A stretch of DNA of 64,000 nucleotides from assembly GCA_963739235.1 (NCBI GenBank), contig CAVTZY010000034.1, positions 1 through 64,000 on the forward strand, written 5' to 3'. Positions 34,123-42,677 of this stretch are shown in pieces. The number at the start of each line of letters is the position of its first letter. The stretch's first letter is position 1. This DNA is from JAFNAG01 sp963739235. GTDB taxonomy: Bacteria > Acidobacteriota > UBA6911. A program made the translations under genes and the position numbers. The notes beneath the pieces were generated by a model. It searched no databases. It was not told the origin of the DNA and saw only the letters and a list, made by a program, of their open reading frames with translations.

Positions 34123-36231
34123 CTATTTTTTCTGGAATCGCACGCTCCACGCGATTTCGCGGGAGGTGTCCGAACGGCATCCGCTCTTGACAATCTCGCC
34201 CTGGCGCTCGATGGGCAGCGAGCTGCCGCCCTCACACTGGACACCGCTCAACGTCCAGCCCTCCGGCTCGGTGAGGTAAATCTCGTAAGGATCTCCACCC
34301 ACCAACCGGCTGCGTCCCCTGAGCTCGTTCTCATTCCAGGCGAGTTCGACCAGGTCTACACCTCCGCCCGTAATATGGCGGTTGGTGGCCAACAGTTGCG
34401 GGCGAGCGAGCCGTTCCCGGATGATGAACACCTGAGAGTTGAATTTTGCAGGCAGCGCGCCCGGCGCAAACGACTTGGAGAAGTTGCCAGAATCTTCTTC
34501 TGCCAGAATTCAAAAACCATATACGTTTTTGCGGGATCCAGCCCGAGCTCGTCGAACCGGATCTCCTCAAACTCACCCCCCGTGCGGCCCAGCACCTCCC
34601 AGGACTCGTACGGGCGATTCACGTCAAGAAGATAGAGAAAAGCCGCCGGCGTAAGGCCGGCATCGAACGGCTTTGGATCGCGGCCGCTGACCTGGCTGTC
34701 GACCTGCCCCAGTTGTGAGGATCGTGACGGATCAACGTCGTAGAGTTGCGCCGGCATCGTCACGAGCACGGGCGCGGCACGCCGTGCCGGATCGACAAAG
34801 GGCGTATGGTAGCGTTCAGGTTTATCGGTCAGCATAAAAAGGGACCCAGTCAGTGAAGTGACCATCGTCGAACGCCAGGCCTCCGTTTCACTCAACTCGA
34901 TATGATCAGGATCGTTTCTCCAGACCACATTATTGAAAGAGTTGTACTGAGCCAGGCCGGCGTATGAAAAACCGTCTGTGCCGATGCGGCAGCCGTCGAC
35001 AAGACCGATGAGCTCAGGCCTTACGCCCCAGCAGGCCAGCAGAAATCGTTCGGTCCCCATCTCTGCGCGCGCCGCCGCCACGTAGCGGCGCAAGGCGTCA
35101 CCAGGCTCGACACCCTTTTTGGCGAAATAATCGCGGAAGGTGTTGTATCCCTCGTAGCGCAGGTGCCGCAGAGCATCCAGCTTGAAGTAATCCCAACCCA
35201 TCCCTCGCAGGGCCCTATAAATGGGTCGCACCAGAGCATCCAGGGCAGCGGGAACGGAAGCATCGATCGGATGATTAATCCAGTTGCCGCGGGCTACGTT
35301 GCCCGCTGCATCCAGAACGAACCAGTCTTTATGCTGCGCCGCGTAATCCGTCTGGGAGAATGTGGCGTTGGTCCAGATCCCGGGCTTCAGGCCTTTTTGT
35401 CGGATGTACGCCGCCAATGCCTCGAGACCGCTCGGGGAACTTCTCGTTCGGCTGCAGCCAGAGCTCGGGCAATCCGGTCGCCCGCTGATATCCATCGTCG
35501 ATCTGAAGGTACTCGTACCCGAACGGGAGCAGGACTTCGGACATGATATCGGCCGTGTGCTTCACGTCCTGCTCCGTTACCTTGTTGAAAAAGGCGAACC
35601 AGGAGCACCAGCCCACCACCGGTTTGGACCAGGCCGCGTACGTCCAGGGCTGGAAATACTCAAGCCCGCGGTGCTTCTGGTAATAAAGAGGTCGGAAACG
35701 GAGCACGATTTCGCTGCCGCGCGCTTCGAGTGTGAAAGTGCGCCCCTGCGATCCATCGTTCACGGGAATGACCCGCACCGAAGTGCGCGGCTGATCATCT
35801 ACGGACAGCACCCAATCCCACTTGCGATCAAAGACAGCCTGATTCAGCAGGCTCCTGCTGAGGCCCGAACTGTGGCGCACGATCGGACGTCCCCGCACGG
35901 CCCGGTCTGATTCGCAGGGGAACGCCTGCTCGCTGGCCGCGACCGTGCCTGTGATTTCAAGCGGCTCGCGCCCGCGTGCATTCAAGATTATGACTTGATC
36001 GACGGCGCCGCCATTGCGCATGACGTTGGGAACCGCGTTCCGAAGCCCCTCCGGATTCTTGATGCGGCCGTCGAAAATCAGCGTGCCGTTGTAACGAAGC
36101 TGAATCGACGCGCCTTCCATCCTGAGCGCAGCCGGATCATCGGGTGGCGCGGCATTCTGGGCAGTTGCGGCAAAGCCCGGCCACAGCATCAGGAGGAAAG
36201 CAGCCGGCTTCACATATCCCGCATTCTTCAT
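34123..36231 (-). pseudogene. GH27/GH36-type alpha-galactosidase, two one-base frameshifts
   Basis: The three frames join into one exported glycosidase of about 700 residues. Part one (36231 to about 35439) has a signal peptide and VVGWCSWFAFFNKVTE and LQIDDGYQ. Part two (to about 34478) has KPGIWTNATFSQ, the nucleophile motif YFKLDALRH and the acid/base motif CRIGTDGF. Part three runs to the stop at 34123. Near 35439 one extra base separates LQPNEKFP from SGLEALAAYI; near 34478 one base is missing between QKKILAT and the continuation towards KFNSQVFIIRERLA. Both breaks preserve otherwise excellent protein sequence, so a sequencing indel is at least as likely as decay. It would remove alpha-galactosyl residues. 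Confidence 0.8.
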
Positions 36232-36279
36232 TTTCCTCTCGTCGCGCTCCGTAAGTACAAATCCTCGTCATTCAGGCAA

Positions 36280-36420
36280 GAAAAGCAAAAGATCAACTCA
36301 GAGGTCGCCGTGAGAAGTCATTCAAAGGCAAAAAAAATTCTCTGCGGTCTCTGCAGCCTCTGCGTTGAGGTTCTGGCAAGCGGATGTGCTGGGCCGTTTT
36401 CTTCGTGGCTGGCTTTTGCA
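36280..36420 (+). repeat. Dispersed ctctgcg / ttcgtggctggcttttgc repeat
   Basis: A full-length but degenerate member of the family described at 16905: ctctgcggtctctgcagcc, ctctgcgttgaggttctgg, then ttcttcgtggctggcttttg. It lies between the alpha-galactosidase and the oxidoreductase genes. Confidence 0.6.
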
Positions 36421-36485
36421 CGCATCGAGATCACTCCCGGGTCGGAACCACAGAAAGAGCAACAGAAGATCGATGTTCACTTCTC

Positions 36486-37649
36486 TTATGCCAACTCCAT
36501 AAACTTTGTCCACTTCCGGTCGCTCCTGGCGGACTCCACCACGGTTTCGATGAACGCCATGCCACGGACACCGTCGCGCACTGTTGGAAAATCCAGATGC
36601 TCCGGCCTAGGCTCTTTCCCCTCGAGGCGCGCTTCGAGAGTCAACAGGAAGTTGCGGTATATGTTCGCAAAGGCTTCAATAAATCCCTCCGGATGCCCCG
36701 CGGGGAGACGCGCGCCGAGCCTTGCCATCTCGGACAGGTAACGCGCGCCTGTGCGGTAAATCTCCACAGGGCGGTCCGGCCATTTCACCGTCAGGGAATT
36801 CGGCTGCATCTGATCCCATTCCAATCCGCCCTTTTCTCCATACACGCGGATATGAAGCGCGTTTTCTTCGCCGGCACAGACCTTGCTCGCATGGAGAATC
36901 CCGCGGGCGCCCCCATCCAGGCGTAGCAGCACGCTGCCGTCGTCGTCAAGCCGACGTCCCTCAACAAAGGTCGTGAGGTCTGCGCAAAGCTCGGTGATTC
37001 TTAAGCCCGTGACGTATTCTGCCAGGTTTTCGGCATGAGTACCGATATCTGCCATGCAATTGGCTGGTCCCGAGCGCGCAGGATCCGTGCGCCAGATCGC
37101 TCGCTTGTTGCCGGTGGCTTCCACGCGGGTGGCAAGCCCTCCCTGGGGATATTCGACGACAATCTTGCGGATTATGCCGAGCTTTCCGCAAACTACCAAG
37201 TCCCTCGCCTCCTTGACCAGAGGGTAACCGGTGTAGTTGTGGGTAAGGGCGAACAGGAGGCCGGTTTGACTCACGATGGTTTCGAGGCGTTTCGCTTCAT
37301 CCAGGCTGAAAGCCAGCGGTTTATCGCAGACCACCGGAAAACCGTTTGTGAGAGCCCGGCGGGCAAAATCGAAATGCAGGTGGTTTGGGACGACGATTGA
37401 GACAAAGTCCATGCGCTCATTTTCGGGCCGCCTCTTCTCCCCCTCGATCATTTCCTCGAATGAGCCATAGGCCCGATCCGCCGGCAAATGGAGCGCCGCT
37501 CCTTCCGATCGTGAGCGTTCCGGAAGACTGCTGAACGTTCCGCACACCAACTCGCATAGGCCATCCAGAGTCGCCGCCATGCGGTGCACGGAACCGATGA
37601 AGGAATCCCTGCCGCCGCCGATCATGCCCATCCTTAGCTTCCGGTTCAT
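36486..37649 (-). CDS. Gfo/Idh/MocA-family oxidoreductase
   Basis: 387 residues from ATG 37649, which follows ggggag; the open frame further upstream has no homologous character. The NAD(P)-binding start is MGMIGGGRDSFIGSVHRMA, the family Lys-Pro is in VVCDKPLAFSLDEA, and HNYTGYPLVKEARDLV and MADIGTHAENLAEYV follow. These enzymes oxidise or epimerise sugars, inositols and sugar-like amino compounds in the cytosol. The neighbouring alpha-galactosidase on the same strand suggests sugar use, but no substrate can be named. Full length for the family. Confidence 0.9.
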   Translation of the reverse strand: MNRKLRMGMIGGGRDSFIGSVHRMAATLDGLCELVCGTFSSLPERSRSEGAALHLPADRAYGSFEEMIEGEKRRPENERMDFVSIVVPNHLHFDFARRALTNGFPVVCDKPLAFSLDEAKRLETIVSQTGLLFALTHNYTGYPLVKEARDLVVCGKLGIIRKIVVEYPQGGLATRVEATGNKRAIWRTDPARSGPANCMADIGTHAENLAEYVTGLRITELCADLTTFVEGRRLDDDGSVLLRLDGGARGILHASKVCAGEENALHIRVYGEKGGLEWDQMQPNSLTVKWPDRPVEIYRTGARYLSEMARLGARLPAGHPEGFIEAFANIYRNFLLTLEARLEGKEPRPEHLDFPTVRDGVRGMAFIETVVESARSDRKWTKFMELA

Positions 37650-37728
37650 CGCTCCCCACCCCGCCATCCATTCGATGCCGGGGCGCCAGGATTGTGAGTT
37701 CCTGGCGTCCTGGCGGTTGTTTTCATGG

Positions 37729-39369
37729 TTATTTTGCAGCGGACGCACCATAGGGTGTGACAGACGGCTTGCGCTTGACGACGCGAACGAATGGGAAAAT
37801 TGCACCCTTCTGCCGCTCCAGCTTGTATGCCTGATAGCGAATCAGGCCATATTCGGACTGCGGCTCGAGCAGGCATGAGATCAAGTTGGCCGCCGGCTGC
37901 TCGACAGACACGTAAAAATCGCCTTTCTTCACCGTGACCGGGCCGGGCCTGATTTCAACAACTATCTTTTCCGGGGCCACATAATCCTCTTTTGACGGCA
38001 CGAAATCCTTGACCAGATAGACCTCAGCATCAACCGATGAATCTTTGCCGAAAATCCCAAGGACGATGCCGTGATCAAGTAAGGTCTTGATCACATCTTT
38101 TTGTTCCGCGAAGATGATGTAGCCGAGCGGCCGAGGCACAGCCAGCCGGGACTCCACCTTGGGAAACCAGTTTTTCACCACCTGCGTCTCCACCACGGGA
38201 TTCTGTGCTGCTGCGTTTCCGCGCGCGCCGGTCTGCCGTGCAAAGGCCTTGAGCGTCAGTTCTGGCTGCTTGGGATCCCTCACATATTCCATTTTGAGGT
38301 GCACAACATTATCTGCGGAGGGTTTGCCGGCCCGTTTCACCAGATCCGAGCGACTGCCATTCACGAGCGAGAGCACCTGTTTGCTGTCCCCGGCTACAAA
38401 TTGGATCAGGGCGCGTATTCCGGAATATTGCCAGCGCGACCTTTCCTGCAGCGTTGGCAGGTCGTGACGCGAGGAGCATTCCTGAATGAACGAGAGCGTA
38501 TCATAGATGCCCGGGCTGTTCCTGCCGTCATTCAGGTCCGTGGTGCTGGGCCGCATCAGGGTCTCGCGTTGCTGGCCCGCCGCGGGGCGGTCAGGAGCGC
38601 CGGCCGCCTGATTGCTGCCCATAGCTTCTGAAACCAGGTATTCGTGCCAGGTAAATCCATCCGCCGTCACCTGCTTTTCGAGCGCAGGAAAAACCTTTTC
38701 TCGCGAATAACGCTCGATGGCCGGATTGATGTTGATATTGGAGACACACCCTGTCGACACCCGGCTGTAGTCATCTCCTTTTTCGTGGAGATCGAGCGTT
38801 GCTTCGGGCATCCAGGTGCGAAACACCCCGTGGATCGCCTGCGTCTCGGGAGACTCCAGCTTCACGTGGTCGCGGTTGAGATCCAGGTTCTGTTCGTTCT
38901 GGCGCCTGTCGACGAAATTGCCGTACGGATTGGCCTGCGGGATCACCAGGAAATTCAGCTGCTTCAGCAGCGGTTTGAGCTCGCCCGCGGCCAGGTCGCG
39001 AATGATCAGGAGGGCGGCTTCTTTGGCCGACTGCTCATTGCCGTGCTGAGAGGCCGTGATCATGAACGTCGGTTTCTTGCGATTCAACAGCTTTGGGTTG
39101 TCAATGCCTTCCTCGGTGATGATGCAGAGATAAAGATCCGTCGCAGGAAGTTCTTTGGCAGCAAGGGTCTTGCCGATGACCTGGACAACGGCCTCTTTCG
39201 AAACCTGGTGGACAGCCTGGAGAAAACGCGAAACGTCCTCGGATTGGGTGTACCGGCTCCAGCCCGATTCCTCAGCGGGAGTCTTAAGAGATTGGGCCCA
39301 GAGCGGCACAGCCAGCAGGAAAATGATCAATGCGGCCTTCTTCCTGAAGCAGGATGATAGGGATATCAT
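37729..39369 (-). CDS. Exported M14-family zinc carboxypeptidase
   Basis: 546 residues from ATG 39369 behind ttggagg, giving a signal peptide (ALIIFLLAVPLWAQ). M14 motifs: TASQHGNEQSAKEA (HxxE), PQANPYGNFVDRRQN with LDLNRDHVKL, and LDLHEKGDDYSR supplying the third zinc histidine. It probably trims amino acids from peptides or peptidoglycan fragments outside the cytoplasm. The last 200 residues form an additional beta-rich domain. It is only distantly related to the larger M14 protein at 24700. The class V aminotransferase-like gene lies upstream on the same strand with a 62-base gap, so they may be cotranscribed. Confidence 0.88.
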   Translation of the reverse strand: MISLSSCFRKKAALIIFLLAVPLWAQSLKTPAEESGWSRYTQSEDVSRFLQAVHQVSKEAVVQVIGKTLAAKELPATDLYLCIITEEGIDNPKLLNRKKPTFMITASQHGNEQSAKEAALLIIRDLAAGELKPLLKQLNFLVIPQANPYGNFVDRRQNEQNLDLNRDHVKLESPETQAIHGVFRTWMPEATLDLHEKGDDYSRVSTGCVSNININPAIERYSREKVFPALEKQVTADGFTWHEYLVSEAMGSNQAAGAPDRPAAGQQRETLMRPSTTDLNDGRNSPGIYDTLSFIQECSSRHDLPTLQERSRWQYSGIRALIQFVAGDSKQVLSLVNGSRSDLVKRAGKPSADNVVHLKMEYVRDPKQPELTLKAFARQTGARGNAAAQNPVVETQVVKNWFPKVESRLAVPRPLGYIIFAEQKDVIKTLLDHGIVLGIFGKDSSVDAEVYLVKDFVPSKEDYVAPEKIVVEIRPGPVTVKKGDFYVSVEQPAANLISCLLEPQSEYGLIRYQAYKLERQKGAIFPFVRVVKRKPSVTPYGASAAK

Positions 39370-39430
39370 GAGTACCTCCAAAAAGACGGTGTCAAATCTG
39401 AAGCAATCGCGACCCTGCACAGGGCGCTCC

Positions 39431-40708
39431 TCAACCGTTGAGCTCCTCCAGATTTTTAACCAGATGATCGATGTCTGATTTCGTAATGAAAATGGCCAAG
39501 GAGATTCGCAGGCCGTTCAACCCGAACTCGGTCATCGCACGGCAGTCGATCTGGCGGGCCGTCAGCTTCTGGCCCAGCTCCGTCACCTTGTGCCCTTCCA
39601 GTTCCACCGTGGTGATGCCCGCTGACAGGTTGTCCGGCGCGGGAGACTTGAACTTATAGCCGGATTTGCCCGCCAGGCGTTCCCGGAAATATCGCTTGAG
39701 TTCCCGCACACGGCTTTCGATGCGTTCGCCGCCGATGAGATTGCGAAAATCCAGTGCGGCGCCCAATCCCAGCACCTCGGGCAGATTCCTGGTGTTGTAA
39801 TTCTCAAATCGCCGGATGGACTTGTCTTCATATCCCGAGGCCACCACCAGAGGGCGAATGAATTTCTGCGATTCCTTTCGCGCATAAAATATGCCGACGC
39901 CTTTCGGCGAGAACAGCCATTTGTGTGAGCTGGCGGCATAGAAGTCGCATCCCAGATCTTTGACATCGAAACAAAACATCCCCGCGGACTGTGCACCGTC
40001 GACGGCCACGAGAATGCCGCGCGCGTGAGCTAATTCCGCCACCTCGCGGACGGGCAGAATCATACCGTTGGTGTTGATTACGTGACACATGGAGATCACT
40101 TTAGTCCGCGGGCTGAGGGCCTGCCGGTACACCTCGACAATCTCAGCGGGGCTCGAGGGCAGGATCGGGAGTTTGGGCCGGATCAGCTTTACACCTTTGG
40201 GTTCCTGCCAGTACTGCCAGGGCACAGTCCCGCTGGTGTGTTCATGGTCCGCAAGAATCACCTCATCGCCGGGTTGGAGATCCATGCTGCTGGCGACCAC
40301 GTTCATCCCCTCGGTCGTGTTGTGAATGAGGGCGATTTCATCGGACGATGCCCCAAGCAAAGTGGCCGCCTTGCTGCGAACGCTCTCTTTTTCGGCGTTC
40401 CACCCTCCCCACATGTACTTGGATGGGAATGCGTCCAGCGTGCGCCGGAATTTTTCAGTAGCATCAATCACCAGGGAAGGGGAGGCGCCTAGCGATCCGT
40501 TGTTGAAATAATAGAGTCCCGGAAGCAGGGCGAACTGGCTCCTGACGAGTTCCCAATACGTCTCGCTATCGTCACGGCTCGACAGTGGGGCTGCCATCGA
40601 GCCCGCTTGAGCCAGCAGTCGCTGCTGTGCTGCCGTAGAGAGCAGGGCGCTGCCCGCAATGCCCGAAAAGGCTTTTTTGGCAAAATCACGACGGTTGATG
40701 GATTTCAT
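39431..40708 (-). CDS. Class V aminotransferase-like PLP enzyme with Tat leader
   Basis: 425 residues from ATG 40708. A Tat signal (INRRDFAKKAFSGIAGSALL) precedes the PLP fold: NNGSLGASPSLVIDA, NTTEGMNVVASS, ADHEHTSGTVPWQYW, VDGAQSAGMF and the Schiff-base Lys in ASSHKWLFSPKGVG. It is closest in style to isopenicillin-N-epimerase-like or cysteine-desulfurase-like proteins. An exported PLP enzyme is unusual, because the cofactor is cytosolic; Tat export of the folded holoenzyme would solve this. The substrate is unknown; next to a peptidase it may act on amino acids or peptides. The neighbour downstream is the M14 peptidase. Confidence 0.88.
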   Translation of the reverse strand: MKSINRRDFAKKAFSGIAGSALLSTAAQQRLLAQAGSMAAPLSSRDDSETYWELVRSQFALLPGLYYFNNGSLGASPSLVIDATEKFRRTLDAFPSKYMWGGWNAEKESVRSKAATLLGASSDEIALIHNTTEGMNVVASSMDLQPGDEVILADHEHTSGTVPWQYWQEPKGVKLIRPKLPILPSSPAEIVEVYRQALSPRTKVISMCHVINTNGMILPVREVAELAHARGILVAVDGAQSAGMFCFDVKDLGCDFYAASSHKWLFSPKGVGIFYARKESQKFIRPLVVASGYEDKSIRRFENYNTRNLPEVLGLGAALDFRNLIGGERIESRVRELKRYFRERLAGKSGYKFKSPAPDNLSAGITTVELEGHKVTELGQKLTARQIDCRAMTEFGLNGLRISLAIFITKSDIDHLVKNLEELNG

Positions 40709-40950
40709 TGTTTCCTCGCGTTTTGCAGAATAGACCATGAGAGATTATCCAAGTAAGCAGCAGTTTATAGGACATTCCCCTGCGAGGGACAAGTTGAAAA
40801 CACTTCTGGACTGGGGGAGCCGCGGCCCCGGCGGCCACGATATTTCTCGAGGAGGGAATCTGCACCGCTTTTCAGGGCAGCCACAAAGAACACAAACCAT
40901 AAACAATTCGTACCACTAACGTTCTAATTCTTTGAATTTCGCAAAGATTT

Positions 40951-42498
40951 TCATGCCGCAACCTTTTCAAGTGTAGCAAGAGAAAGGTCTTGCGCCTGAA
41001 GAATAGCCGTGACGATTTTTCGCCCTCTGGATGATACTTGGTACCTATGAGTATGCGGGAGTTTTCGGATCAAATGGTGAGCGCGAAGCAGCCGCAGGCG
41101 TTGGCTGACTCGAGAGGAGTTACGCTGTTTGTCCTCAGCCGTCGCGGATGGATAGAGGGCAGCCGCCAGATCCCGATTGCGAAATCCATTCAGCAGGTAT
41201 TCGGCCCGGTTGATCTCTCGCAACACCAGAAGGTCTTCTCCGGCCCAAGGGCGCAGGCCGCGGATGCGGTGGCCGGCCTTGGTAGTAGGTCGGGTGATTT
41301 TCGCAATCAGTTCGCGCAGGGGCGTACTCGTATCCAAAGTACCAAGGGCGTCGTAGTAACGCTCGTTGCAGCCGTGACTAACTTCTGCCCGCCGTCGCAG
41401 GTCCACCACTCCCTTGCGCATCCGTTGCCACGAGAGCTGTCCTCCCGAATCGCCTTCGCGAGAGCGATACACCTTCATGTCACGTGGATCGTTGATGGTC
41501 GTCTCCACTCGCAAGACGCTGCCCTGTTTGTCGTACATCTTTACCGAGTTGCTCCCCACGGAGTGCTTGACCCGGAGGCCTTCGATGCGCCGGCGGTAAT
41601 CACTGGTCACCTCGGTTTGAATGTTGCCGTGCGGTTTTTTGCCAAGGAACCGCAACACGTTCGAACTCCCGAAGGCTGTGATCGCTCCCCGTGCCAAGGC
41701 AGGATAGATGGCGGCCAACGACGACGGCGAGCGGAACATCACATCGGTAGCCCACTCGCTCTCGTACGCCGACCAGTAGTACTCCTGCCGGTAGCCCGCC
41801 AGAATCTCGTCAAGGACCGGATTCACCTGGTTGGCCAAACGTCCCAGGTACTCGGGCCAGTCCCAGCACAGCAAGCCGTCCATGATCCGCTGTGCCCCCG
41901 CCACGTCATCCAGGCTCAGAAAGCAATTGTCCGCCTGCTTATACTTCATGCCTTGCCGGTCCATCTGCCGCGCCAGCCACGACCTGCCGTTGAGGCAGAT
42001 CTGGATCGAAAAAGGGAACCAAGTCTGAATCCGCGCGTGCATCAGGCCGAAGTCCCGGTCCATGAAGTAGTGATAGATGTGCAGGCACTTCCGCAGTGCC
42101 GGCTCCAGTACGAGCTTCTTCCGAGCTGGATCGCGGTGAATGGCATAGGTCATGCACGGCTCGACGCACGTCAGCAAGCCGATCAGCCCTTCGGTGATCC
42201 CATCAGCCTTGGCGATGTTGGAGGCCACATCCTCTTTGCTCGTCTTGCTGCTCGGCAAGTACTGAATAGGGCGATTCAGCTTTCGTGCGGCTTCCATGCA
42301 GCAAGACTTCAGCCGCTCGGAACTCCGTTCAACAAAACTGCCGAAGTCCTTCAGGAGAACGCCGACATAGAAAAGATAGTTCATCATGCCGCTTGTGACC
42401 GCCAGCGCCCGCAATGTGCCGCGGAACAACAGGCGATCCCATCCGCTCAAAATACCGGTGACATCGCGCTGGTACTTCTGTATAAAATAATTGTCCAT
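40951..42498 (-). CDS. 515-residue transposase-like protein of unclassified family, copy 1
   Basis: The only gene of the duplicated element. It opens MDNYFIQKYQRDVTGILSGW followed by DRLLFRGTLRALAV. The middle is rich in Trp, Tyr and Cys (LLTCVEPCMTYAI, LHIYHYFMDRDFGLMHARIQ). The C-terminal quarter looks like a winged-helix DNA-binding domain (NRDLAAALYP, SQRLRLLRAHHLIRKLPHTH, RYQVSSRGRKIV). I see no DDE, DEDD, HUH, serine- or tyrosine-recombinase signature, so the transposase role rests on the gene being the sole content of an identical repeated unit. The Shine-Dalgarno caggaga lies 6 bases upstream of the ATG inside a hairpin. The long antisense open frame over it is a shadow. Confidence 0.7.
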   Translation of the reverse strand: MDNYFIQKYQRDVTGILSGWDRLLFRGTLRALAVTSGMMNYLFYVGVLLKDFGSFVERSSERLKSCCMEAARKLNRPIQYLPSSKTSKEDVASNIAKADGITEGLIGLLTCVEPCMTYAIHRDPARKKLVLEPALRKCLHIYHYFMDRDFGLMHARIQTWFPFSIQICLNGRSWLARQMDRQGMKYKQADNCFLSLDDVAGAQRIMDGLLCWDWPEYLGRLANQVNPVLDEILAGYRQEYYWSAYESEWATDVMFRSPSSLAAIYPALARGAITAFGSSNVLRFLGKKPHGNIQTEVTSDYRRRIEGLRVKHSVGSNSVKMYDKQGSVLRVETTINDPRDMKVYRSREGDSGGQLSWQRMRKGVVDLRRRAEVSHGCNERYYDALGTLDTSTPLRELIAKITRPTTKAGHRIRGLRPWAGEDLLVLREINRAEYLLNGFRNRDLAAALYPSATAEDKQRNSSRVSQRLRLLRAHHLIRKLPHTHRYQVSSRGRKIVTAILQAQDLSLATLEKVAA

Positions 42499-42562
42499 GG
42501 CGTTCTCCTGAGGTTTGGTGGGTTTTCTGACAAGAACTACCTTGCCTCAAGAGCAACGCCAT
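42496..42562 (-). promoter_or_regulatory. Hairpin sequestering SD and start codon of element gene, copy 1
   Basis: On the transcript, atggcgttgctcttgagg (42562 to 42545) pairs with cctcaggagaacgccat (42513 to about 42497), about 17 base pairs with one bulge and one G-U. The 3' arm contains the Shine-Dalgarno aggag and the AU of the start codon. The 5' arm begins with its own ATG (42562), which opens a short overlapping frame of 77 codons out of phase with the main gene. This fits translational repression as known for several IS transposases; the role is inferred. Confidence 0.65.
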
Positions 42563-42677
42563 TTCAATTACTGTCAGATCAATTTACAATCGTCGATTTT
42601 GAGTTCACGATGCGACTAACTTGCCCCTTTGGTTGCGGCCGAAGGCCGCGCCGTGTCATTCGTGGCTGCTTTTGCTT

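Larger units (their letters stand above)
40910..42657 (-). mobile_element. Unclassified 1.75-kb insertion element, copy 1
   Basis: The stretch 40910-42657 recurs at 46692-48439 at a constant offset of 5782 bases. Its only gene translates identically in both, and the opposite-strand reading is identical too, so the DNA appears identical. Outside these limits the flanks differ on the left; on the right both flanks run into the same dispersed repeat. The unit holds 41 bases after the gene's stop and 159 bases before its start. No perfect terminal inverted repeat was found. actaac occurs near both ends (40915-40920 and 42615-42620) in direct orientation. It inserted about 20 bases past the E2 stop codon. 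Confidence 0.8.
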
